Shown: piece by piece, positions 10,801 through 22,800 of the stretch
How positions within the stretch are numbered: position 1 is the first letter of the stretch
Layout of the letters: every line of letters begins with the position of its first letter
Assembly (NCBI GenBank): GCA_012845835.1
Contig: JABAKD010000030.1
Location: 16,205,210 to 16,269,209 of the forward strand
Length of the DNA: 64,000 nucleotides
Direction of reading: 5' to 3'
Source of the DNA: Undaria pinnatifida
Taxonomy: Eukaryota; Sar; Phaeophyceae; Laminariales; Alariaceae
Position numbers and translations under genes: made by a program
The notes under the pieces: model-generated
What the model saw: the letters and a program-made list of their open reading frames with translations, nothing else
Told to the model about the DNA's origin: nothing
Databases searched by the model: none

Positions 10801-13800
10801 GCGATTTTATACGTCGTACCTGGTAGGTACTTTGTGTAGCTGGTTGCTGCTGGTGTAGTCGTAGCAGTGTCCCAGAGCGAATGCCTGTATTAAGTAGTGA
10901 AGAGGGGGGGGGCATTTGTTGCTGGCGTTAGTCATTTGGCCGTTAACCGCGCATGCCTTTCGAGGCGTAGCACTGCTGCCCCCTACATTTTTGGAGCTCA
11001 GCAGTAGAGGCGCGGGGGGGTCTGCTCGCTAAGGGCTTGCACGTACGTATACACCTACCCGAAGTGTATCGTAGCATGTTGCATTTTGAAGCAGCGTTGC
11101 TAGCTATATTAGCTATGAACGGAGATTTACAAAAAAAAAAAAGTATGTAGTAGAACTGGTGTAGCGCTCTGGCGTCCTTCCGTCCCATTTAGAGGTTGTT
11201 CAAGTGTCGAGGTCGCTTGCTGCTCGCGACTTGCTGCTCGCGACTTGCTGCTCGCGACTTGCTGCTCGCGACTTGCTGCTTGACTCCGGCCGCGTTGCGT
11301 TTGTGAGCGTCTTGGATTCCGAGCGTGCGTCATGGATGCTGACATTGTTGAAGTGTTTCCCGGTATTGGCGGAACGTCTACCATTAACTAGTAAGTTTGT
11401 GTCTTTTGTCTTGTCTGTCTGTCTGTACTATTAATATACTCGGAGCATGATATATCATAGTGACAAAGGTGATATGATAGTGATATTATCTGATGTGAAC
11501 GCATTCGGGACTTGAAAAGGGAAGCATGCCCCAGGTGGGCTACAGCAGGGATTTTGCCGTCTACCACACGAAGCAACCCGGGTTATACACTCCTATGCAC
11601 TATTAATAGGGTAGGGGGTGTAATGTCAAAACTAACTATATGGCGTTTACTACGAAGGGCTGCGAGTTTTTTCACTTCGCAGGTACCCGGTAGGTATATG
11701 TTGTGTGGCAGGGTAAAAGCGATCTCGCGTAACTGGCTTAATCAACGACGACAACAAACACTCCGTGTTGTTGTTGCTGTTGTTGTCACATTAACTCGCA
11801 TGATTAAGTTCGTGGTCACAAGACAGGCGCCAGTCTCTCTGTTAATAATCGACCCAAAAACACGACAGTCATATAAACCCTCTGAACTCTGCATGTTATT
11901 GACCGCAACTAACTGTATTGTTTTTTGGGTTTTTTTTATCCTCCAGCGCATGGGGAAAAATAAAGGTTAAGCTCACCACACTTCCACGTATTTTCATACA
12001 CGTCGTGTGTCATTTTAACTGAATTGCATTCGCTGTCCAGCGTTAGCTGGCGTGTCCTTCATTTCCTGTGATAGCGATAGCGCGAGCTGTTCCTACCGGT
12101 GGTCCTCTTAGCTACTCCGGCGGCGCAAGACTGTAATGTATTGACGAGAAAACATGGGTACTACCACTACTGCCTTGAACCATCTAATGACGAGAACGGC
12201 GACTTTTTCGACCAAATCACAACTCTAGCGATTACAGACCACATCAAACAGCCCGGCTACTATTAATGTTGCTATTATTGCTGTTAATGGTAGCCTACCC
12301 GTAGGGGGCGTGTTCGAAGCGCTATACCATGTACCAGGTATATTGTAAGGAGCTGTAATGCGCGCGCATAAGTAGCACGGTGAAGGAGGTCGCACAGATC
12401 AGTAGTGCATGGCGTTCGTCCTTGACGCTTGATAAGTGATAAGATGGTAAGTTGCAGCTGAAAACATGGGTACTACCACTACTGCCAGGCGCCACCATTG
12501 CTTGTATTGTACAAGATGGGATTGGGATGGTATTGGGATTAGTCCACTCCCGAAGTGGCAAATGTGACAGCTGATCGAACCTGAAGGAGCTCCACACCAA
12601 GCACTGCCGCAACCTCAACCCTCACCCTTCGCGCAGGGCACGCTCTAGCACTTCACTCTCGAGGGGCTTGGCGAGAAAAACAGACCTGACCCTTTGCAAA
12701 CTCCCCAAATTGTCCTGGTCTCACATAATTCCAACCCCTGAGACCTCGTAACGGAAGTGCACTCGCGAAAACGACCACCTGTAGTTTTGGCAAATCAATA
12801 CCTGCTTGTTTACGAACGAACGCGATTTTGTTGGTAGCGAAACTACAGTATTGATAGGAACGTTCGGGTGTGCCGACAAGAAAAGGCAGCATCACTACAG
12901 CAGCAGCAGCAGCAACAGCAGCAGCGTTGCGTTTACTGTAGGTGAAGTTCTCCTATAAACGCGCCCAGGAAATGTAAAGGCAAGTGTTTACATGTCATTT
13001 ATCAAAAAAGCAGTATAACGCCATGTGATAACTGAAAAAGTATTGACTTAACACACGATAGCTCTGCAGATTCCAGCAAAGCCTTCTAGCACAGCAGGAA
13101 CAAACATCCCCCATGAGTGCCGTCGGGTGTTTGCCGCAGCAGACGATAAGGGGCAAGGCCGAGCCGGACAGGAATACCGCGTAACACGCGTGCAAACTAG
13201 CCCCCTGCAGTGCGTTTCCGAGCGTAAATCTTCCGAAACAAAGGGCGCACACGCACAACGGAAACGTTCGCTTTGAATAGGTCTCGTCGATATCTAGTAT
13301 CTATAGACGCATCGCTCGGCTTTTGCATTCTCCCCGTTGTCTGAAAACGCCTCCTCCGAAATCGTCCGAGGGGATTTTGTTGCCTTGGAAGGCGGATCAG
13401 GGTGCGCCTGCTGTGTTTTGCTTTGTACGAAAGGGCCAAGAAGGACCGGGCTCCTGTTAACGCCTTTACAACGGGCACCCCTTTTTTGGGACAAATTTAC
13501 TTGAAGTTAGTGTATGGATTTTTTGGGCGCTAAAGGGGGGTTTGGCATCGGCAAAGACAACGACAACGACAATATCAACAAACCACAGCAGCTACGGCAG
13601 TCGACGGCGATTCCATGCTATTTGTTACCGTATGTATGTCCTCCCTGGTAATCAAGAGTGGTGCTTTTTAGGTCAACAGCAGTGCGATGTTACTGCTGTG
13701 TGTGTATCTTGTCCACCCTGGTATTCTTGAGTCAACAGGGTGCTATGTTCCTGTTTACATCTTGCTCCCTTTCCCAACGCCTACTAGTATCCGACGCATA

Positions 13801-16800
13801 TATGATACGAGTATTAATAGTCTATTCCCAAGCGTTTTGTCCCCGTAAGAGGGTGTGCAGCGCTAGAACGGGGAACAACGTTAGCACGTTCCATGTTTTC
13901 GTTTGGGCTTGTACGTGGTGATGCAGTGGCGTCGGTGCTTGTATTGTTTGCGGCGTTATTTGCCGTCATGCGGATTTTCTTATTTGGCGGGTTCCGTGTC
14001 GTAGTATTAAAGTCGCCTTTATCTTCGCCGTTGGCGGGGACAGATGGCGTCGGTCTACTGGTGACCCAGCGCATGTACTCTTGCAGTAGTGACCCCTCGT
14101 TAGTGCCGGTATGTGCACTATAGAGGGAAACACCGGTAATATAGCGGCAACCGGCACTATTCCGGATACTGTCACTACCGGTTGTTCCCACCTGTGCCAA
14201 GCGATCTCGCAGGCACGATAGCGAGCAACTGGCACGATACAGGGATCTCTCCTGTGTTACCTAGTATCATGGCATCGACTGCGAATGTGCTGTACGGTGC
14301 GGGGGGGCACTTTTATGGCGTCTGTTTTTCAGCGGTTTGGGGTCTCTCGCGCGAGTTACACACTGTCTCCTTACGAGCCACACGCGTTTGTTTAGTGTTC
14401 GTGTAGGCGATAGGCACAGCCATGGGATTATTTTGGTTACGATCGCGTCCTTGAGCGTAACGCTGGGCCGCTCGCACGGTTGGCCTAAATCAGGTGGTGA
14501 AGAATGGGTTACCCCCCCGCGTTGCCGTAGCTCGGGACCATGATGTCGTGACCCCTTTGGGACCCATGTATCGCGGCCTGAAAAGCGGCACGTGGGGTCT
14601 AATGGGCCTGCCATGTATGAGAAGTGTGCAGCTGTTGAAAGTGTAAGGATGCTGTGTGCGTGTTGTGCGTCTCCTTATGTTGCACCTCGGACGCGTCCCC
14701 TGCCCTACCCCTGCCCCTACCTCAGCAGCGTTTGTTTTCGTGGCGTCGATCGAGGTAATTTTGCAGTTTTTTTGGCTTTTTGCCCCTCATATCCCGAAGA
14801 GCCTTCATATGCACAGGAGACGGGTCTTTTGGGGGCGCGTCGCGGTCTGGATTAACCTAAATGTACTGGTTCTAATGTAGAGGCGGTAAGTCAAGCGGTC
14901 ACACCACCGTCTACGGTCTCCTACTGTATTACTATTAATAACGCATTTACTGTCTAGGTGGTAGAACACCGTCCATCTCGTCGTCGCGCCAGTACTTTCT
15001 CGTGGTGGTGGTAGTGGTGGTGGGCGGGTGGGAGAGGGGATTCATGCGTTGCGGTATGTTGGTTACCTGGGCCGATGCTGGGACCGGGTTACCAAGGAGA
15101 GGAGTCGGGTGGTCCGTTGTACTATGCTGACCGCTCTGGTTGGAAATGTAGCTGTATACCTGTACCTGGTACGTTTTTTTATTCGTTTTCAGTAACCCGA
15201 TGGCCCTTCCATTTCCGTCCAGTGAATAGAAGATGGAAGAATGTTCTGTTGTTGTGCGGCTACGTCTCGCCTTGAATGCGCGCGTTTTTTTCCCGCGGTA
15301 AGCCCAAGGTCTTGACCTTGCCTGCCCCGGTGGGTGCGGGACTACAGTATTGTTTTGGTCTCGATTTTTTTCTTTATGATTATTGGAGCAGCGCAGCAGC
15401 GAAGAGTATTCCGCACGCTATCTTGCACCGGGTATCCTAGAGGAACGGCTGATTCTTGATTCCAACAGAACAACGTCCTTGGTTGTGATATGTACCTGTC
15501 CGCCTTTTTCTTGCCCCAAGAGAACGCCCGTGGTTACCTCACCTGAAGTTCAAGCCCGAAGTTTGCTTGTCTCGTTGGAACGATCGTGTTTTTTGTTTAT
15601 TTCTTGCGTGAACGTATTGTTTGATAGAATAGGAAAGCGACTGCCATGATCCCGCGGTGGTGCAGTACCCTTAGATGCGGGGCGCCAGCTTGTGCATAGT
15701 GCGGTGAACATCGCGTGCCATGGTCTCGTTGTACAGCGAATTACTGCTGTACCGCACAAATTAGGGGATAGTGCTAGGTCCCGCTTTAGTACGGTGATCG
15801 TCATCTGGCAATAATGCGGGGTCCCGCTTAAGTGTGGTTATTGTCATCTAGCAATAGTGCGGGGTCCCACTTTAGTGCGGTTATGGTCGTCTGGAAATAT
15901 TGCGGGGTCCCACTTTAGTGCGGTTATTGTACTCTGGAAATAGTGCGGTGTCCCACCTTAGTGCGGTTGTTGTCATCTAGAAAGGCAACCGCACTATGTA
16001 AGAACCAGACGCGTTCTCTTTGGTGGCGACGGCTCTAGCTCCAAGGTTGCTTGCCTCGTGTGGGACGGACCTTTTTTTTTTTTTTCGTTGTGGTATACAT
16101 ACGTGATTGATTTAAGATAGAAGCAGCGCCGTGATGCCATGATGTGGTAGATGATACCAGGTAAGTTATAAATAAGCAGCGCCGCGATGCCATGATGTTG
16201 TGCGTGATCATGTGGAAACAGCGCCGCGATGCCGTCGAGTTTCTCACAGGCAAGGCACAAATATGAGAGTACCGCGGTCGGTGCTGGGACCGGGTATCAG
16301 GTGTTGGTGATCGGCTGCCCTTTTACCTGCCCTTTTACCAGAGTTCAAAGTTTATCCGAAACTGATTTGAGGTCATGTGTCGCCGAAAACATCGGTGCAG
16401 ATCTGACGGGGCTCAGGAAACGGAGTACTAGGTACGCGTTTTTGTTTCCCGGGTATTTTTTAGCAGTTGAAGCTTTTCGAGAGAGCGTCGTTGAAAGCGT
16501 GGGACGAAGCTGTGTCTATGTACCGCCGCGGTTGCGGTGTTGTTGATTGGTTTGATTGGCTTGATTGGCTTGATTGGCTTGTATTAAGTAAATAGTGCTG
16601 TTTTAATGCGCACGACGCCGACGCCGCGGTTGTCGCAATTTTCGATTTTGGACGGTTTTTTACGGTTTCGCGCTTGTATCTCCTCCTCCTGAGAGTGTCG
16701 CTCCCCTTCCCCCCCCCCCTCCCTCCCCAGTTGGTTTGTATCCCCTCTTGCTGAGCTGGACGCGTACCCCCCCCCGTGTCCTCCCCCCCTGCTCCCCCCC

Positions 16801-19800
16801 GACCCCAAATTATTTTTCGCTTCATCCCCTCGTCCTAAGCTTGTCGTTTACCCTCCCCCACCCCCCCCACCCCCCTCCCGGTTGATGCGTTATCTTATTG
16901 AACTCGTTTCGGCCGGCAGCAACGGAAGTTGGAGACGGGTAGGCACGAGTCTAAGGTTCAGCGATATGGGCAGATCTACGACGAGGTCAAAGCCCTGCGG
17001 AAGGAGACTAGGCACAGCGTAAAGGATTTGCAAAAGCGGTTCAAGGACAGCGGCGTCATTCAGAACAAGGACCAGTTCATCGTCAAGTTGATCGCTCAGG
17101 TATGTATGTACTGGTGTGGTTCACGTTTCAGATTACAAATGCCCGGGGGGGGGGAGGGGGGGGCTAGCTAGCTTAGCTTCTCCGCTCATATCCGTCGTGA
17201 CCCTTGACGCGCCCCAGAAGGCGGGGTTTCCTGTATGTTAACAGCGTTTTTGCCTCGGGGTGAAAATGATTCGGAGGGTAGGGTATGCCCAGGCGCTTGT
17301 GTGATATGTGTCGTGTGCGCGCGTTGTCCGCCGCTCGATTGCGATTGCCTGGGTAAACATAGACTTGCCTGGGTAGGACGGGGCTGTCGCGGCTTTCGTG
17401 GCCCCCTCGCCGCTGCCAGCGTGCGATTTATTTGGCAATAGGACGGGAATGTCGCGGCAAGTTTTCACGTTCCCCTCGCCGATGCCAGCATGCGACGTAC
17501 CTGTCACCAGGAGCTCGTTAACCCTTTCACCCTCCGCGAAAGTTCAACCACTAGGTTTTTAAGTACTTATTCCAGGCGCTCTAGTGTGTCGCCAAGACAA
17601 GGTGCTGTTCCCCCCCGGCCCATGCTGTTCCCCCCCACGCCCATCTTCTCTCCCCAGCCCCTGCCTCCCCCTTCCACCCTCCCTTATGCCTCGTCCCTAC
17701 CGCTCTCCTTGACTTTTGTTTTCTGCGGCCGTGTTCGGTTTGTGGTGTTGTTTTCCCCGCTTCCTCACCCCTCATGACCGCCCTTCTCGTTGACGTTTGT
17801 TCTTGTCGGCCGTGTTTTCATCTCTGCGGTTGCTGTGTCTGCCGTCGCTCGGGTTCTTTACTCTGTGCTCTGCAGGAACGCAATGAGCAGGAGGGGAAGG
17901 TAGCAGCGATTAAGTCACTTCAGCAGTGGAGGCTGACGGACGTGGAGCTGCATAACTTTATCAATAGGTGGGCTGCTGCCTTCTGCATACCTTCACTGCA
18001 TAACTTGATTAGCTACACGGGCTCCGCGTTTGTGCCGGCATTCGAGCTGTTTTCTGTTTGCGTAACTTTAGCAAATACGTGTGACGGCATTGCGGACGTG
18101 GAGCTGCATAACTTTTATCAATAGTGGGACGCTGCTGTATTCAATGACGCGGCTGACGGACGTGGAGCTGCATAACTTTATCAATAGGTGGGCTGCTGCC
18201 TTCTGCATACCTTCACTGCATAACTTGAGTAGCTACATGGGCTCCGCGTTTGTGCCGGCATTCGAGCTGTTTTCTGTTTGCTTTACTTTAGCAAGTACGT
18301 GTGACGGCAGTGCGGACGTGGAGCTGCATGACTTGTATCAATAGTGGGACGCTGCTGTGTTCAATGACGCGTGCCACGATACGGGTGCGACCACTTTTTT
18401 CTTGGGTCCCTAATTTTCCGAGCCTAAGACATGTCTCAACCCGAAAACTGAGTTGGAGCAAAACAGATGTAGCTATAATATAACCGGATGAAACGTCCCA
18501 TGGCCCAAGGTACACGACGATAATCGTGCACAAAAATGTCCTATTTTTTGTCCGACGGTTTTGGGTTAAAGAGCATTACCGTCATTCAGGAAAACAAAAT
18601 AGCCAAAAAAAGGTATACCTTCAGAAGACAAAATAGCCAAAAAAAGGTATACCTCTGTCGAAACACGTGTTGCATCACACAACTTACTGCGAAACCTTCT
18701 CTTTTTTTTAGTAAATACGCGTACAAGCTTACCCTTCGGGATGTGGTTATTTTCAGCTGCAAAGGTCGTGGGTGTCGCGAGCCGCAAAAAAAGCGGGGGA
18801 CTAAAACTGATGCGAAGCTGAAGGAAACACAGTAAGCCACCGGGCAAGTAACCGGACAAGTAACACCGACCAGCCCAGACGAGTTGATAGCCTAGCCTAT
18901 AGCTGCGACGCTGGTGTTTTGCGTACCCCGTAACAAGTACGTGTGGGAGCAGTAGTGTCTGCTTAGCTTGTGTCGCGTGTTACCCTAAGTGTTCTGAAAC
19001 TCGACATGAGGTAGTAGGCGGTGACTTTGTGCGTGGCGGTGACGGCGGTGCTGTGCTTGTGTCCATTCTCGGAAGGCCAATTAAATAGAAATGGGTGTGA
19101 CATTGCTGCTGCCTGCGCAACTGCCTATCAATAGGTGTTACAACGCGAAACTTTTTGTCACTAGGTCCCTGCCGTTACACTCCCGTGGACGTGTCATGCA
19201 CGAATGTGGTCTCGTGTGCAAGCGGTAGCAGTTGCGTTTGTTTGACACGTACACTGTTTGACACGTACGCTGCACTGTTTTTTTGGTGTGTTGCGTATTG
19301 CGTTGGAGGAGGCGAACTCGCTTGCCGTGGTTGTTTTTTAGAATAAAGCATATATTGTACGACCCTTGATCTAGAGCAGTACTTGGATTTGCTTCCATTG
19401 TGCAAAAAGGCAACTGGTACTGGGTATGACATCAGCCGTTTGGATGCATAGTTAACTAACCAAGGGGTTGTTTTCGGATCATCGCCCGCATCCGAAACGC
19501 CATCACATATTCGTAGTGTGGTAGAGTTACACCGGAGTCGTGGTGGGGATACAGACACTACAATATGTGTTCTCGCGTGGGACAAATGAGATTACTATGA
19601 TTGATCTGTACCTCTCAAGGCAGACAGATCCCTGGTCCAAACCACCGGCATGGCCTATTTTTTGTGTCATGCTGCCTTGTGGGAGCCGTGTGATCGGTAT
19701 GATCTAGCACATGTGTACTGGGTTGGATCTGTGCTGCGCAGATCCTCCACAACATATCATAACATATATAGGATATATGCGATCTAGATGATATATACTT

Positions 19801-22800
19801 GATCTGTCGGACGTGTGAGTGTATTGCTGTGGTGGAGAACTCGTTTACCTTGGTTTTTGGAAGAACGCATAAATGGGTCTAGTCTGCAGCGGTGGGGTGT
19901 TTTTTTTGCTTTTGTAGGTCTCTCTTGATGGATTGATTTGGAGAAGAACTCGTTTTCCTGCGGCGAAGACGCTATCTGTGACCTTGAATGTTTCAAACCC
20001 GCGTTTGCCTTTGCCTTGGTTGTTGGGAGGAGGCAATTTGAGATGGTCATGTTTTCGTTGTGTGTTGGCCATCGTATCGCAATTTTTAAGGTATCGCAGT
20101 ACCCGGTATGGTATGAAATATCGAAGTTTTGGCGTTTGCATCGTGCGTGTTTTGCCCTCCATCCTGTATCTCGCGTGTTTGATATGCTCATATGATACTT
20201 TGTAGGGAACGCAAGCTTCGATGTGTTGGATATCGAAGTCGTATGGGTTAATCATAGTGTAGTTTTACCTCTGTCGGTAGTGTATTGAACTAGATCGTCG
20301 TCCGATATCCAACACTATCATCTACCCGTTCGCACCGAGTCATACCTGGAATACTCACGGCTAAATCCGTGAAGGCGCTGGTTAATCATGCAAGCTTCGA
20401 TGTACGGAGTACTGGATATCGAAATCGTATCGGTTATCGTACTGTAATGTTTTCTTTGTCGATGGTGTATCGAACTCGATTATCGTCCGATATCCAACAC
20501 CAACACCCTACTTGTACGTACCTGAAATAGCCGCGGCTAAATACGGGAGGCGCTGGTTAAGGATCAGTGTTTTTCATATTTCCGGGACACGGTTTGTGCA
20601 TGTCCCGGGGTATCCGATAACAGTCTAGGGAGCATGTGCTTTGTTTGCCCGTCGTTGTTTGTCATTAATCCTACTCAAACGAACTTGACCATACTGCTTT
20701 GCGGCGTACTATAGAGGTCGCGCAGTCCCCTCTGGATACCGCGCATTACGCAGTGCAGCCTGACGCGCCCCCCCCCCTCCCCTCTCCGCGGGGGGCAGCT
20801 GCTATGGTGTTTGGGTATCGCGGCTGGTTTGAGGGCTAGTTTATGCATCCGAACCCCCGTTTTTGCCCGCCCTGAGCACGATTGATCTGTCGCGGATAGA
20901 CAATACCCTGTCCGTAACGGCGTATGGTTTCTGGGTCCATGATACCCGCGAGTTTTCCGTTCGCGGAACGGCACCTTGCGTTTCATAAGCGCGCGCTAAC
21001 ACCAGCATCAGTCAGTTAATCCAGTCCTTTTTTCTGCTATTAATAGTTCCTGTTTTTTCTGCCTGTATGCAATACCTGTTTTCTTTTCTGTTTTCCCGTG
21101 TGTGTTTTTGTTCTGTTTTTTGTTTTTTTGTGGCGCCCTTCAGGACGTATTGCAGATAACCAGTACGATGTTGGGTTTTCCTTCTTGTTTTCTGTTTTCC
21201 TGGCGGGGGGGGGGGGGTTCCGTTTTTTTTTTGTGCCTGCATGATGTATCACATGATGTATCACATGATGTATCACATGATGTAAAATATCGGGGGAACA
21301 CGTTAAAACGGGATGGATCGTATTCCTTATTGGTGGTCGGTGTTTTTTTGTTTTGCTTCAGAAGGTAAATTCTATTTTTTTTTTTCTTGTTTTTCCTTGT
21401 ACGGCTTCGTTGACTGCTTGCTGCCTGGTGCCTCCACGTGCCTTGACTGGATGATTTTCTGCAGATGCCATAGGAGAGGGATAGCGGGCAAGCTGGGCCT
21501 TGCGACGCAGTGGGCGTTCGAGCAGGAGGAGGCGGGAGGCGAGGTCAACTTTAAGGAGGGGCTGGCGTTTTACTCGAGTATCGGCATCCTGCAGGTGCGA
21601 GAGAGAGCAACACATTCATTGGCCGAACTGGTCGTGGCAGTTACACTCTTCGAAAGATTGTGTTACGTACTGGTGTTCGACAAGCGGGCATGGCAGTTTC
21701 TCTTTTCGCGCGATAGTTTTACGTACCTGGTATACACAGATACTAAAAGTACACCTCATTTCTTGATAATGAGATGGCAGATTTCGTCAAAACTCATCTT
21801 CGCAAGCTAAGCTGCGTGTGGAACGCTGATTGCGCGTGCTACGGAGTGTATATCAGCTGGTGCTCATGTCCTGTTGGAGGAATGTAGGTCGGCTCGGTGA
21901 CTCCCTTCAATGCCTACGATGGGTTTTTACACACAAGGGGGGGGGCTTCGTACTGCCATGTCGTGCAAAGGTCCTCGAGCGAAAGGAAATCGGAAGCGTT
22001 GGACCGTGCGGGGGGATGTGTTGATGGGCTAGTTCTGGAGGCTGTGAAACAGCTAATAAGGACATTATATTCCGTTAGACTCGTTTGACGAGAACATTAT
22101 TCCTTCAACATCGGTCAAGAAGGACCGCAAGAATCCACCGCGACCAACGAGTTGGTGTGTATCGGTATGTTATCAGAAACGCAACGGTTGTGCTCGTAGT
22201 GTAATTCTTGTCCACTGTGTGGCGGTATACTAGATCATGAAGCTGTGAATCGGCTGTGTGTAGCGATATTTAGAACGTCGGTTTTTTGGCGCAGCCGATA
22301 CATCCAATATCTAGCGAGCGCGGCGAGTTTCTCGCCATTTAACTTGATTTCTCTTTCACACTCCGCGCGAAATTGAGTATTGTCAGGGTGGTGCCAACCG
22401 ATGCAAATGATATCTGCGAAGATATCGGATATCGGTACACACATCGCCCCGATTTGCCGATTCCGATTCCGATTCCGATTCAAATCGCACCGATGAAGTG
22501 GGTGAATCGGAAACATCCTTTTCAAATGTGCCAAAATGGTATGTAGTCCTTCTTGTCGGATGTGCAACGCTACACCAGGTATTGCCCGTCTTGTCAAATG
22601 TGTATCTGCGTTCTCTGCAGATGTGTCCGAGTAACGGTATGATGTCCTTCTTGATGTATAACGGTCTATTGTCCGTGTCAGTTGTGTTGGTAACCGTGTA
22701 CTGTCATGATGCCCTTTCACTCGTGTGGGTGTTTGGAACGCAGCCGAAAGCAGTTATTTGATCGCAGCCTTTAGTTACGTTAGGGTGTAAACCAGCCCGA

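Larger units (their letters stand above)
9227..16919 (+). other. Intron 3
   Basis: This intron of 7693 bp runs from GTGAGA to GCAG. It contains the decayed exon-end copies, a repeat of about 36 bp (9585-9690), a degraded family B end (9830-9970), a 14-bp repeat (11216-11282), a family A element (11925-12110), a small TIR element (13462-13545), a 43-bp minisatellite (15773-15987) and several TACCWGGTA motifs. A sequence ACATGGGTACTACCACTACT occurs twice, near 12153 and 12465. None of the open frames inside has supportable splice sites. Confidence 0.5.
17968..21464 (+). other. Intron 5
   Basis: This intron of 3497 bp runs from GTGGGC to TGCAG. It contains the exon-end duplication, a 30-odd bp doublet at 18590-18655 (AAAATAGCCAAAAAAAGGTA), a dispersed repeat at 18480-18680 with an inverted relative at 29745-29925, a 179-bp tandem pair at 20211-20561, G runs and a 12-bp repeat at 21239-21285. 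No gene of its own is supported. Confidence 0.5.

Noticed and set aside
15773-16240. A CRISPR-like array (regular repeats of about 43 bp)
   Set aside because: The units are directly adjacent with no unique spacers, and the DNA is eukaryotic. It is an ordinary minisatellite.
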